A stretch of DNA of 64,000 nucleotides from Moringa oleifera (GCA_021397835.1 JAJFZO010000863.1:2356001-2420000), one strand, 5' to 3'; counted from the first letter of the stretch, positions 17,100 to 30,055 are shown. Notes: generated from the letters alone by a model not told the origin. Numbers and translations: made by a program.

Positions 17100-18075
17100 C
17101 TCCACAGAAGACCTATGGCTGACAAACTTATTTGAAGTGGGAGAAAGAATGGTGATTATACAGTCAAAAGTGGTTATTTTGTAGCTCGTTTAGTTTGGAA
17201 CAAAGAGACCCCAAACACTGCCTCTCGAGAATGTAAATGGGATCTGCTTTGAAAGGCACATCTAACCACGAAGGTTCAAAATTCTGGTTGGCAAATGCTT
17301 CATGGCATATTGCCAAAAATGGCGATGTTGAACAAGAAGGGTATCCTATCAACCAACGCTTGTTGCGTTTATCAAGCTTCTCCGAAAACCCTACAACATA
17401 TCTTTACATGCACCTTCAGTCAAAGAGTTTAGGAAGCTATGAGGGAGGGGTTAACTGCCAGTGTGACTAGACAAGTAATGAATGGTCTATCATGTGATTC
17501 AATACTGGCCTACATGAGTGCAAGCAATTTGCTAGAAATGTTCTTCACAATCTGTAGAGGTATCTAGAGCAATCATACTAGGGTGTTTCATACCCATGCA
17601 TGTAGCTTGCCCGAAACAGTACTCTACTATGCACAAAGAAAGGGCTCCTTAGAGCCCGTGTAACTTTTTCTAGATGCCACCGGGTTCAAGGTTGCATTAA
17701 ATTGAACATGAATGTCTCATTCCATAAGGACACTCACCAAGCCAAGATAGGAGTAGTGGCAAGGGATGAAAATGATCAAGTACTGTTTTGTACTTTCTCA
17801 AAGGTTAAGGGAGTTTTTTCGGCCATGCAAGGTGAACCGCTTGCTCTCCTATTTGGACTAGAGAAAACTCTACACTAGGAAGATCAACCAATTATGGTGG
17901 AGTGTGATTGCTCACAAGTCATAAAGGAGATCAACCTGAGATACAGTTTAATGCATGAGTTAGGCAGTCTATGTTTGGATGTTAGAGAGCTACAAAATGT
18001 TTTGCTCATTATTTGTTAAGATATATCAATAGAAAAGCCAATGAATTTGCACATAGGGTAGCCTATTTGTAATCT
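17100..18075 (+). pseudogene. LINE ORF2 C-terminal part: zf-RVT and RNase H
   Basis: WERKNGDYTVKSGYFVARLV near 17135 matches the zf-RVT block (W..NG.YTVKSGY), followed by KVQNSGWQMLHGILPK. From about 17690 the RNase H-like domain reads GCIKLNMNVSFHKDTHQAKI, GVVARDENDQVL, VECDCSQVIKEI and FAHRVAYL-like residues. Stops and frameshifts interrupt the reading. Confidence 0.8.
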
Positions 18076-18329
18076 AGATGTTTAGTCAATAAATATGAAT
18101 TTCTTTTAATAAAAAAACTCATCATATTGATTCATTTAATGTCCACTAAAATAACACATCAATATGGCTTGATGGCTAAAGTGAAAAAACCATGGGGCCA
18201 TATATTTTTCAAGAGGGCCATCTTGGCCTAGTCTCTTATTATGAAAAGTCCATTGGTTTTTATTAGGGTCGAGCTTGGATTATAGTTTTGTAGGTCAAAT
18301 CATTTTGATCCAATCCATTACTGACCCTC

Positions 18330-21300
18330 AATGGTAAATGAACGAAGTTAGAAGCCTCCACAAGCGAAAGAATGTTGATAACAAGGCCAAGAAAATGAAG
18401 TTTGGAAAGTCTAGTGGCAAGTATTGAAACAAGTCCCTTACATAGACTAAAAGAAGAGCATTAATTTCAAGGATGCTTCCTATACAATGGTTCCGTAAAA
18501 CATGAGATTATTTCAAAAAAGAAAAGTTGAATGTACTCATAGTGGTCAAAAGTGACTACAAAGAGGATGCAAGAGAAACACCATTGCAAGTGAACATGAT
18601 CCAACTATTGCATGCCATCACCATTGAGAATGTGCTAGTGGACTAATGTACATGCATGTAAGGATTAATGGGAAATATGTGATGATTATATTGGATTGCA
18701 ACTTTCTCCAACTATGATAAAATCAAATTGGTGAACTTAGAGGCAAAATCAATAAGAGGTCGCTTTTTAGCAGCCATGTTGGTAGAAAGTTGGCTTGTTT
18801 ACTCCAATGTCATAGTTACATTGCTCAATTACTTTGATGTCATATTGGGGATGGACTTCTTCGTCAGGGCTAAAGTATATTTGATGCCTCATTTGGGAAG
18901 GCTTCCAGTGATAAACAAGCAAGACTTGTACTTTATAAAGATCACTTTTGTAGAGAGGTTATCGACAAAAAAGTCATAAGTAAGGTTTCAGCCTACAAAG
19001 CAACTGAAGTTGTGTCTGCATAAAAAGGAGACAACAATGATGAAGGTCTTGTTCGAAATAAAACACGATTAGGTTGTGGAGGTATTTGATCTTGTTGTTG
19101 AAATGGTAATAGAGTTTGTGGAAGTGATGCCTTTAGAGCTCCTAAAACCATTGCCTCCAAGAGCAATGTAAATTGAAAGGTTGAGCTATTTTCGAGTGCT
19201 AAACCATCGAACCAAGAGCGTTATGGGATGGTTTCGTGTGAGTTAGTGGAACTGAGAAGATAATTAGACGAGTTATTGAAGTTAGAGTTCATTCCACTTG
19301 TTTTAGGCTCTATACAGTATCTCGGTGTTATTTTAATGAAAGTAAGATAAGTTCTTACGAATGTGTATAAACTATCAAGCCTTAAACAAAGTCAATATAT
19401 ATCAAGAACAAGTATTATGCATAAAATTCGGTTAACCTTATTGATAGACTAGTTAAGGTAAGCTACTTAAGGAATTAAACTTCTGATTGAGATATAAGAT
19501 TCTGCTGAGTTCTTTGTTATACCTTTCAAGCTAACCAATGATTTTGTAACATTTTGTAACTTGATGAATATTTACTAATTCATGTTAGTGCACCTAGATG
19601 ATATTAAGATGTACTGCAAGCTTTATATTTTAAAAAGAAGTTTGGGTTTCTTGAGACATAGGATCGACAATTGTAGAATCAAAATAGATGAGCGCAAAGT
19701 GAAGGCCATACTGGAATAGTTTATGGAAATGAAAGTGGTTGAGCTACAATCCTTTTTGGGCCTTACTAATTACTAAAGACAGTTCATCAAAGGGTACTCG
19801 CTAAAGTTTAACCTCTCGATGAATCTTTTAAAAAAGGTTGTCTATTTTGTGTATGCTTTGAAGAATGCAAGCCAGACTTTATTAAGTTCAAATAGGTTGT
19901 TAGCTTAGAATTCATAGTGTTCTTACCAAACTTTAATGAGCCAATTGATGTAGCGACTAACATCTCTAATCTAACAATTGAAGGAATGTTGGTGCAGAAT
20001 GGCCATTCGATAGCATTTGAGAGTAAAAAACTCATAGATATAGAAAAACATTATTCCGTACATGAAAATCAAATGATAGTTGTTTTGCATTGTTGGGAAT
20101 ATAGGGGTCCTACTTGCTAGATACATAGTTCAAAATAGTGACCAACAATGTAAAAAACACATACTTCACATATGAAACTCACATCGAAATAAGGAAGTTG
20201 ACAAAAGTACCATATAAAATTCAATTTTACATAAGAACACCATCTAAGAAAGCAAAATGTAGACATTGATATGTTGAGCTATAAGCAGGTGCCAACATCT
20301 GTGGCCACACTCTTACAGGTGTCTAAAGCAACCTTTTTAAGCAATTAAGGAAAATGGTTGTGCAGAGCATGCTCAGCTCATGAAAGAAGTGAGTGAGAAG
20401 ACTATTTAAAGGTATTAGGTAGAAGTTGGGTTACTTTATGGTTTGGTAATAGGATAAGGTCGAAAGGAAGAGTTAAGTTTTCTCTAAACCTCACCAATAC
20501 TAAAAAGATTGGGGCAATTAATATCATTAAATTCATCTCGAGTTCTCTAAGGTCAATGAAATGACAAGCATAATGATCATAATAGATTGACTCTTCAAAA
20601 TTTGTTATTTTCGTCGCAAAACTTAAAATGTGCCATGTTGATATGGCCCTTGAGTTAGTGTTTAAGAATGTGTTAAGGTATTCCTTTGTACTTGAGGATA
20701 TTATGAATGATCGTGATGTTGGATTAATGTAAAGGTTATGAACAACTATATTCGACCTTATGGGCATGAGGCTAAAGATTAGGACCGCTTACCGTGCATA
20801 AAAAGATGGAAACATGATAAGAAATTAACTTGATAAATGACAGTTCCTGCTTCACTATGTGATAAAGAGTGAGAAGGAATGGTTGGACCATTTAGACATC
20901 GCCTACCTCTACTAGAATGTCTATCAATCTGCAATGACAAGATTGAGCTAAGCAGTTCTACTATAATGTCTCATTGATGCCTTATCAAGTGGCCAAATTT
21001 GAAGGGAATTTTCTTATAGCCCATAGATTTGTCTGAAATGTCAAATACCTTGACCAAAAAATAATAAAGAAGTATGCAAATCGTAAAATAAGAGGGATGT
21101 TGAGTTCAAGGTAAAGGACAAGGTAATGCCTAAGCTCACTTTACCATATTCGAAAGTAAATTAAAAGCAAAAAGATTAACCAGAACCTCATTCCAAGGTA
21201 TGATAGACCATTTAAAATAGTAAAAAAAGTTAAAGCTGTGACTTACCGACTAGACCTGCTGAAATGTTATCACATTCATCCTACATTTCATATCATCTTC

Positions 21301-21390
21301 TTCAAACTTTTTCAAGAAGACACTTTGGGAAGTTAACATAGAAGGCCAAACGAGTGCCACATCCTATCAAAATGTAATTGGACAAAGAGA
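18330..21390 (+). mobile_element. Decayed Ty3/gypsy retrotransposon (chromovirus type)
   Basis: Plus-strand remnants in gag-pol order. Near 18450 lies a gag tail (CFLYNGSVKHEIISKK, cf. CFLCxGPHxxRDCPK). The protease C-terminal block FDVILGMDFFVRAKVYLMPH is at about 18835-18890; the active-site DTGA is lost. RT and RNase H pieces follow: KKFGFLRHRI, VELQSFLGLTNY and SFESKKLIDIEKHYSVHENQ-like codons near 19640-20100. The integrase tail VEFKVKDKVMPKLTLPYS and HIHPTFHIIFFKLFQED is at about 21100-21330, ending in LDKEIKG. Every block has stops. No LTRs were recognised; the right side stops where a PIF/Harbinger terminus begins. Confidence 0.85.
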
Positions 21391-22159
21391 TTAAGGGTGT
21401 GTTTACTAATCAGGAGTAGAGAATGAGAATGAGAAATTAGAATGAATTTTTTATTTTTCTATTTAATTTTATCATGGAATAAGAATGGATTTATGTAGGT
21501 TTCACGTGAATTTGGGATTAAGAAGTGGGAGTGGTAATCTCTAGCGCCTTATTGGATTAGCACTCTTATTCCTAAATCCTAATTGAAATTATTATTCTAC
21601 CCTATATTTTTTAAAAAATATCGAACAAAATAGAAAAAAATCAAAGATGCCCTAATTTCCTCACGGTATTCTTAATCGATCATTGCATTTTACTAACTAA
21701 TCTTTTTAAAAAATAAAAACTCTAATATAAAGATTAATCATTGTTTAATAAATTTATTTTACTTTAAAAAAATTATTTAATGATGTTACCATGTATGATC
21801 ATATTCATGGATCATTATTATTTTTTTATACTTACCTAAAAGAAGATCTCTTAAGGTGATCCAAAAAAGACCTAAAATTTGGAGTTAAAACCCTGTTGAG
21901 TCCTAAAGTCCATGAACCAATTAGATCTTGTTTTAATACTCTACTTTCTGATTGCTTGTTGGAACTTTGAGATGTATCTATTTTATTCTAAGAAGATATT
22001 GAATTCTTACTTTAGTTTTTTTTTTTTTTTTTTTTATGATCAATGTTAAGGTAATGGGGTCTTAAGAATGATGAGAATGCTCATTGACATTTCATAAATT
22101 TTATTTTTTGTATCTTTTTTATATTTTTATTTTTTGTTAACATAACCCCCTTTTTTTTT

Positions 22160-22184
22160 GGGGGGGGGGGGGGGGGGGGGGGGG
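22160..22184. repeat. 25-bp poly-G run
   Basis: C5-T9-G25 in succession. Such a long G homopolymer is rare in plant DNA. It could be a real mononucleotide repeat or a sequencing or assembly artefact. An 18-base T run lies just upstream near 22018. Confidence 0.9.
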
Positions 22185-22664
22185 AACCATGACATGATAA
22201 TCCTATGCACAAATAGATTATGCTATTAAGTAACCCAAAGATGTAGCCTGGTTGATTTGTGATATTGAATGTACAACCACTGATGGTCCACTTTTGAATG
22301 TTGAATCCTTTCCATTCCATCAAGTGTTGATTTGATTGTTTCTACAATTTTAGTAATCTGCTTGACAATCTTTACTTTTCTACCATAGTTAATCTGTGCT
22401 CAAATAACTTTGCATCAATATGATGAATACATTTTTTTTTTCTCTATCAATCTATTCTTATACTGTTTCATTATCTTTTAGTTAGATCCATCAATTCTTC
22501 ATACCATCTATAAATATTTTGTTTTCATAATGGATTCTTATTCCTTGGAGAAGCATTCAATTTCTTGCATGTAAATATCTTTTTCTCATGACTTATGTTT
22601 CTACACTCAAGAATTTTTCTTATAGTTTTATTTGGAAGCTTCATTGTAAATCATAGTTTCATTA

Positions 22665-23011
22665 AGGATCTATTGGATTTTCATTCTCAAAACAGATTTT
22701 TTTTAAAAAAAACAAAAAATTAGTTTGAAATTATTTTATAAAAATTAATTCTAAAAACAGTTACTTTCTAGTTTTTAAAACAAAAAATAGAGAACATCCT
22801 AAAATTATTTTCACATTGTTTTTTAGTTTTCACGAAAGAAATATTTTCATTAATGACATTATTGTAATTATCAATCATTTAAAAAAACTTTAAAATGTTA
22901 TTTTTAAAATAATATTATCAAACAAGTTTTTTTCTTGTTTTAAAAATGATTCTTAAAAATTATTTGTAAAAATTTCCAAAATAGAAAAACTAGAACACAA
23001 TCAAATAAGCC
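22665..23011. mobile_element. Tourist-like MITE nested in the PIF/Harbinger element
   Basis: 347 bp, no coding capacity. The left end AGGATCTATTGGATT pairs with the reverse complement of the right end, GGCTTATTTGATT. TTA flanks both sides (22662-22664 and 23012-23014), the target duplication expected for Tourist/PIF MITEs. The interior is rich in A and T runs with self-complementary stretches. Confidence 0.65.
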
Positions 23012-23189
23012 TTAAGTTTCATTTGTTTTCTTTTAAAAGTTAGACACTAAATTACATTTGTATGTTGATAATATAGAACAAAAATTTCTCATCTTTTATT
23101 AAGAAAGAAGAGAATTATTATAGTGATAAAAGAGATAGTTATGATCTTACAAATGATTATGGTGGTTTATACTACGATGTGCGCATATC

Positions 23190-24300
23190 TTTTCATCTAC
23201 TATAAACGAAAGACACAACATGCAAAAGTGGCTTTGAGGATTCATCAGCAATTAAGTTATCTATTTGATTTAGTTTATGAAAGTGATACCAAGTGTGCAA
23301 CACAATTAAAAATGGACGTAGAACCATTTAGAAGATTATGCAAGCTTCTATATGAGAGAGGTGGTTTGGTAACCACAAAAAATATATCTATCAAAGAGAT
23401 GCTCGTAATATTTTGTACATTCTAGCACATTACATTAAGAACTGAGTAATTAGAGTTAATTGTAAGAGATTCAAAGGGATAATTAGTAAATGTTTCCATG
23501 AGTGTTTGAAAGCAATGATTCGGTGTCAAAAAGAATTTTAAAAAATACAAAACTAATTTTTGAAAACTCTACTTACCCTAAGTAGAAGTGATTTAAGGTA
23601 TGTATTCCCTTACTTCATGTTAAAAGTTTGAATTAAATTTTATTTTGTGTTTTAAAATTTATGAACTTTTTTTTCAAACGTTGTAAAATTATTTAAAAGC
23701 ATCAGATGGAACATATCTAAAATTTTGTTTACCAAAGGCGGATGAATTAAGATATAAAATAAGAAAAAATGATATTACTACTAATACTTTGGGAGTTCGT
23801 TCATAAAACATGCAATTTATATATGTCCTATTAGGAGAAAAAGGTTCAACCCTCGATATGCATGTTTTAAGAGATGTAATGATTAGAAGAAATAGTTTAA
23901 AGGTTCTTCAAGTTTTTAACATAAAAATAATTTATATTAATAATGGTTAACTTTTCTTTAATTTTTTGTTATGTTGATATCTTTTGCTTGAATTGATAGG
24001 TTACCGTTACTTAGTAGATGGTAATTACACTAAAAAATCGGGTTTTCTTTTGCCATATAGAGGATGATGTTTCCATTTAAATGAATTTAGTCATGAAAAT
24101 CAACCAACTTCATTAGAATAGTTTTTCAACATGAAGCACTCGAGTACTAAGAGTGTCATTGAACGTTGTTTTGGATTGTTGAAAATACGATGGGCTATAC
24201 TAAAATGTCCTTACTTTTATGATACAAACATACAATGATGTATCATTTCTGTTTGTTATATGTCGAATAACTACATTCGAAGGGAGATGGATTATGATCC
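23190..24300 (+). pseudogene. PIF/Harbinger DDE_4 transposase remnant
   Basis: The N-terminal helix region reads MDVEPFRRLCKLLYERGGLV near 23310, with SIKEMLVIFCT and AHYIKN just after, as in PIF transposases. Further on, GYRYLVDGNYTKKSGFLLPY-RG and HLNEFSHENQP are at 24000-24110. EFFNMKHSS-like codons are followed by TKSVIERCFGLLKIRWAILK near 24150 and NYIRREMDYDPID near 24270. The D and E positions of the DDE triad cannot all be confirmed because of stops and frameshifts. Confidence 0.82.
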
Positions 24301-24989
24301 TATAGATGTTATGTGCGATACTGACTCAAACAAGAACAACTTAATGAAATTGAGTTACATAAAAACAAATTTTGGTACAAGAGATGTGTAATACACGTCG
24401 AACTAGTAAAGGATGGAATTTAGGATTACTTTGTTTATGATGTACAGTGACCTTATATCAGCATCTTTTCATTTTTGCATATCGACCTCATGAATTCTTT
24501 CTTGTTATTATGACTTAGCTTTTATTATATTTTATATGATTTTTAATTTTATTATATAAAATGAATTCTAATCCAACTTCAAGTTAAAGAGATCGAGGTC
24601 AAAACAAGCACTATTAGCAATGCAACAGGATGAAATAGTGGCAAATGCATTGTTGGAACCAAGTCAAAACTCAATGTGGGAGGTTACTTGCTTTGGTTAA
24701 AGACCATGATGAAGACCAAATTATTAGTTGTGGAATCAAAGTATCCCCTCATATTGAATCCCGTATGAAATAGTCTTAAAAATATTATGCAGTGACAGAT
24801 ATATTGTCTCACAATGGATTTGGATGGGATACTGATAATATGATATTACAGGGTAACAAAAGTATATATGCTGATTATATTAAGATATGTGTTTCAGACT
24901 TTTCTTACTGTGATTATTGCTTTTCATTTTATTTTGAAAAACTAATGGTGTGTTTACTAACGCTTTTCAGTAGAAAAGAAAGGATGTTG

Positions 24990-25560
24990 CAGGTTTATAT
25001 GGAGAATCTTTTACCTTATTACTACATTTTCGGTGAAATTTATGGATGAGATCGAGCCAGAAGTGCTAATGCTAGAAATGGAAATTATGGTGAGGAAGTG
25101 GTACATCAACAAAAATCGTGGACATAAATTTAGGTGATTACTCAAACATGAATGCCTTTGTAAATAATTTTGTGGAGAATGAGATCTCCTACACTCAATA
25201 ATAAAATATACAATTTTGACAACTAATTGAAGGCTCTCTTAATGTTCTCACTAGTAAAGGAAAGTCCAACAGAAAAAACAAAGATAGGATATTTGAGAAC
25301 ATGTGCCCTATCATTTGATTTATGGCTCAATCTGCTGCAGCGATTATATCTAAACTAAATGGTCTTATTGATGTTCTCTTCACTGTTAACATTACAAGCC
25401 ATGTTGTGCAAAGAAATGATGAAAATTGATGGTTTAAATGATAATCAAGTATATCATGCCATCAATATTTTAGTTACAAGGCATGATTTATTGTGTGTTC
25501 TATAATATTCTCAATCCACTTAAGAAGGGATACATCCTTAAAGTTCTTAGTCATGGCATG
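24990..25560 (+). pseudogene. PIF/Harbinger ORF1 (Myb/SANT-like) C-terminal remnant
   Basis: After a short open segment (RMLQVYMENLLPYYYIFGEI), the region near 25250-25540 reads KESPTEKTKIGYL, then MMKIDGLNDNQVYHAINILV and TRHDLLCVLYYS. This is the usual C-terminal pattern of plant Myb/SANT-like Harbinger ORF1 proteins (GL..... A...L......F..L). The DNA-binding N-terminus is not clear. Several stops are present. Confidence 0.6.
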
Positions 25561-26093
25561 TAGGAGTTATATTAGTTAATTGTTAGGTGTTAATTATAGA
25601 ATGTTGGTACGTCGGGTTATGTTTGTGATATGTTTTTGTTTTCATATTTATGACTTAGAACTAATGTTTATTACTTAGAACTTATGTTATGTTTATTACT
25701 TAAAACTTTATTAATGGATGATTACAAATAAATTTATTATTTAATTTTGTAAAAAAAGTTACTAATTATTGAGACAAGAACTTAATGTCTATTTTTAAAA
25801 AGTATAATTTTAAATAATATTTACTTATATTTTTAAATGTTAAAATATACAATATCATTTTTTTCGCAATTGATAATACACAAATCTAATTGAAAGGTAT
25901 ACAGATAAATTTGTAATAGTTTATTTTGATTTCAAGTTGAAGTAAATATATAAATGGAACTTTAATTTCAATTCCTAAAGTTTAAGTAAATAGTTTATTC
26001 TGATTCTGATTCTAATTCCTCATTCTGATTTTTTCTCATTTCAACTCCTATTCACTTTGATTCATATTCATTCTGATTATGAGCAAAATAAAC

Positions 26094-27590
26094 ATACTTG
26101 AAAATATCTTGACATAGCAAAAAAAAAAAAGGGACACAATAGAAAAAATGATGAAGTTTTTACTTAGTCTAATGGGAAAGAGTAAGGTGGATGCTAGTTG
26201 TGAAAGAGATAGAACCGTCAAGTAGTTTGCTACTTCCATCAAGTAATACTTTGAAACCAAGTTAACGAGGGTCTATTTTACTAGGGTTAGATTTTAACCC
26301 TCGATCCATGAGATGGTTAAGCTTGACATGTGTGTACCTTGTCTCATGTCAAGCTAAGGAGATGTGAAGGAAGAGTGTCATAAAAAGGCCAATACTTAAT
26401 AGTCTTATGAAAAAATAGCAGTTGCTAGTGGCATGAGCCTCTACTAGCCTTAGTGCTCCGTGTTGTAAGATGTTGTAGCAAAGAACCACCTACCAAGCGA
26501 GTAGGAGTTAACTGTAATATCTTGCACAAGGGAAACAAAACAATGACATACATAAAACAAAGTCATGCTCGGATAAGCACACCAAACATGAAACGAGTGG
26601 CTTGACATGAACAAACATGAATTTAAATTAATGAAATTTAATTCGAGAACTTTCCTCAGTGATCTTTAAAAGACCAACAAGAAAAATATAAATTGTCTAA
26701 ACTTTTTCTTGTCGATCCTCATCGAGAAGATAAATCAAGATTTAATGGATTTATATTAGTTAAATTAAATGAACTTATATCAATAAAATCTAATTGATTA
26801 AAATTAGTTTAAATTCATTGAATGTAAATCTTAATAGCCCAATTTTAATGGGCTTAACTTACTAAACCATTTTAATGATTCAACATCGACAGAACTTATA
26901 TTTTGTTGGCCCAACTATTAGGACCCATTTTTAGTGAACTTTCATTTTCAGGCTGAGCTTTGGTAGGTCTCACAAACTTAGCCCATTTGTAATAGGCATC
27001 ACTTGTGAGTCCAATTTTAACACAGTAGAGCTGTTGTATTAGGTTCAATTTTTTTGGACCCTAATTTTTAAGTCCATTTTTCGGGGCTCTATAATTAGCC
27101 CATTTCATGTCCAAAACAACCCGCTCATGTTTTAATGGCCTCATAGATTAGATCATTTATGGATCTTGCAAACCATGCTCCATTATAATTATCCTAATCC
27201 ACTAGAATCACGCAAATGGGTTTCACCTATCAGGCCTAATTGTACTAGCCTCATTTATAGGTCTTTTTTAGAAGACCTCAAGAAACAGGGCCGGTGTTAG
27301 TCAACTGATAATTAGGACCCATTTTAGTGGGCCTCACAAACCCGACCTCCATGCATGTGTCTAGGTAACTAAATCCGTGACATAGGACCAAGCTGCTAAG
27401 GTTGGTAAAGGCGAGACAAAGCAGGAATTTTTTTATGATGAATCCGTGATATGTTTGACCCATACCAGCTTGTGACTCGCCCATTCCAAAAATATTATAA
27501 AATTCTTTTGAATACATTATTTGTCACCAAATTATTTCTAATGTATCCAACAACACTTTTACATTTCTTATACTTTTCATATTATTTTTA
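26094..27590. other. Intergenic repeats, includes GGCCCA-type phrases at 26820-27330
   Basis: No gene was recognised. A hairpin is formed by ttaagcttgacatg (about 26317) and catgtcaagctaa (about 26345). From about 26820 to 27330 phrases like gacccatttttagtg, agcccatttgta and aagtccatttttcgg recur every 20-40 bp, the same style as the repeat at 6180-6660 but on the opposite strand. Confidence 0.4.
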
Positions 27591-28014
27591 AATTAGAAAA
27601 ATAAAGTCAACCACCAGCCCATAAGACTGCTCCACACAATGCCCACAAGCTAAAACGTCAGGGCTAAAACACTGGCTCTTCTTCCTGCTAAGCCAGACCA
27701 AACACTGATCAAAAGCCCAGCAGAGAGGCACGATCTTTTCTGACATTTCCACCTCTGTGGGGCAAAGGAACAGACAAGGAAATTTAATCCTTACAGTGTA
27801 GGGACCCACCCATAAAGTTAAAAGTAGTATTTTATTCTTCATTGCTAGGTCCGCCCGAGGCCTAATAGAACCGAGAATATTACAATGCCAAACACAAACC
27901 AAATACATTCTGGAACATACCAATTATATTAATACAGATAAACAAACATGCTGCAAGCAGAGATTAGACTGGTATCCAGGTGAGAAGCTGTGAAAGTGGG
28001 TTACCCCATACAAA

Positions 28015-29178
28015 TTATCCAGGACCAACTTTAGGAATATCGTAATGCTCACTCATATTGGCCAGATACTGGTTGAAGTCTTGAATCCTATCCCGATGAG
28101 ATTTATTAGCTTCCTTGGCCAACCTATTCACATCAAGTTTCCCTTTTTGCTCTATGTATCGTCTTTCTGCAGGTGTTAGGTGGTCATCGTAAGGAGCAGC
28201 CTTCTTTTCCCCACTTGATTGGTTAGTATGATCTTCTACATTCACATCAGTTGATTCTTCAGTGTTTCCACCTACACAAAATACCAACTCAGTCATGGCT
28301 CATAAAACATTGGTGATGTGCAATAACCAAAATACGAAGAACTGCTGATCTGAGCATTAGACCGTATGATAGAACCCCGACTTAGCTGCGTGGTTGTTAT
28401 TGGATTTTTCAACAGGAGGCTAACCCTGTTAACTTATAAACCCATTAAGATAGTAATAATGTCTGCTCTGACTGTATCTTGTCCCCTTCTAGATAATGTA
28501 TATACCCTGATTGTTGGGCAATTTCTATGTTCCCTTCAAATAAAGGGTCAAACACATCAAGCAGAATGATCAAAATTTAAAACCATATCGAATGGAACAT
28601 TAATAGCAGCAAATCCCAGTTGCTGCCACAATTTCAAGACCGTACAATAAACAACAGCAAACTGAAAATTGCAGCACTAGTCTGTCTAAAATGTGAGAGA
28701 AATAGGGGTCCCACTTCTAATGCAGGCAGGGAGGTTCAGAATCCCCCATCATTTGGCCCAACAGGTTGACAAATAGGAGAACTAGATTTAGTAAGCATAT
28801 GGCCATTTATCCACCCTGGCACAGGAGGACTAAATCGTGGGAGTGCCAGAACTTTTACATTGGGATCTGGAAGTAGAAGCCACAGATTGGCACAACAGAC
28901 CCACAACACCAAACCAAGGTCAATTTGGTACAAGAAACTATCCTTCACTTGCATGATGGCAAACAAGACCTAGTTCCACTAAGCAACTAAGATACTAGTT
29001 CCATGGTTCAATAAGGGAAAAACTACTAACCTGCTGACAGCTCATTTTCAGTGACTTCAGCAACCTGATCTTGATGCTTCTTATGTTTCTTTTTTTTCTT
29101 TACTCCACCAGCTTTCACATCTAAGGCTTTTCCCTTTAGCTTCAGCTTCCCACCAACAACATTCTCAAATGCAGACAT
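28015..29178 (-). CDS. FAM32A-like (DUF1754) protein
   Basis: Two coding exons on the minus strand: 29178-29031 (start) and 28271-28015 (stop TAA), 134 aa. The N-terminus MSAFENVVGGKLKLKGKALD is followed by a lysine-rich stretch (GGVKKKKKHKKH). The C-terminus carries TPAERRYIEQKGKLDVNRLA, then KSHRDRIQDFNQYLANMSEH and YDIPKVGPG, which match FAM32A (NRHL...TEHYDIPKV). Human FAM32A binds the step-II spliceosome near the 3' splice site; a nuclear splicing role here is inferred from the family. The ATG lies one base after a good acceptor (cttaacag), so the gene has a 5'-UTR intron of about 2.25 kb. The length is normal for the family and no defect was seen. Confidence 0.9.
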
Positions 29179-30055
29179 CCTGTTAAGAAAATTTCAAATT
29201 ATTCCAGACAATGAAACTAAATCAGTACTTCACTTTTGCCCATATAATGCAAAAGATTAAGAAAAGAGAAAATATTTGCAGTTCAACATAATCATTTTCC
29301 ACTTCACTCCCAAAGCAAGGACAGTTTGTGCTGCACTGAATAAAAAATGAAAAGATCATGGCTCTTAGAAGCAGCCCAAGTAAATTTTATTTTAACATGA
29401 ACGATCTCAGGTATACGTGACCTGTCCCAGCTCTCTGAAGTCCATCAAATGGGACAATAAAACCAATATTTGCTTTATCCAGTGTACCATATCCTAAAGG
29501 ATTGAATATATCTTTGGACCAAACCATATGAACACTGCACTAAAAAAAGCCAAAAGAGGCTTAACAGCTAGAATAAAATAACTAGGCAATAGAGAACAGA
29601 ATATCATAGAAAGAAGTAGAATACAAATGTTGATCTAGAGATAGTCGCACCCAATATCAGATCAGATGTGACATTCACATTGTGGAACTGACTTCTTTTT
29701 CATTACCATTGGATCTAGACAAGATTGTGACTTGGCCAGCAACCAGGCTGCATCTTCTCCTTTTTTCTACTCCAGTATCTAAATTATTTCCCTCAAAAAT
29801 ATAAAAAATAAATAACCACAGTTACTATGAATGGCCAGTGCTGGAACCTTTGCTGAACCACACCTTGAAACCAATCCGAGTTTTGACACCAAATAAATTT
29901 TTCTGCTTCCTAAATACCATGATGACCTCCTTGCACATACTTTCCTGTCTGTCCTTCCCCAATCAGCTCTCTTTTGCTGATTTCAGCATCCATGACTTCA
30001 CTGCCTTCTAATATGAGGTTTTACATAGTTTACGTATGTAATTACACATTGTCAG

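Larger units (their letters stand above)
12760..18118 (+). mobile_element. Degenerate L1-type non-LTR retrotransposon (LINE)
   Basis: A nearly full-length plant L1 LINE on the plus strand. In order it shows a 5' leader, ORF1 with a DUF4283-type start and a CCHC knuckle, an ORF2 with the endonuclease motif GDLNEI, a reverse transcriptase domain, a zf-RVT region and a terminal RNase H domain. It ends in an A-rich tail at about 18090-18118. Many stops and frameshifts interrupt every part, so it is dead. The 5' boundary is approximate; target-site duplications were not identified. Confidence 0.88.
21395..26093 (+). mobile_element. PIF/Harbinger DNA transposon with both genes (degenerate)
   Basis: The left end gggtgtgtttactaatcagg at 21395 is followed by AGAATGAGAATGAG. 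The right end, as reverse complement from about 26093, reads gtatgtttattttgctcata then atcagaatgaatatgaatc, so the ends form a degenerate inverted repeat of 40 bp or more. A TTA-type target site (ttaa) lies just left of the element. Inside, on the plus strand, are a DDE_4 transposase and a Myb/SANT-like ORF1, the two proteins typical of this superfamily. Stops in both show it is inactive. It inserted into or next to the gypsy remnant. Confidence 0.8.

Noticed and set aside
22665..23011. Possible microRNA precursor from self-complementary AT stretches
   Set aside because: The terminal repeats and TTA flanks are better explained by a MITE, and the stem is too AT-rich and irregular.
27588..27923. 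111-codon open frame on the minus strand
   Set aside because: No motif or similarity was recognised. It lies just downstream of the FAM32A-like stop and is more likely 3' flank.
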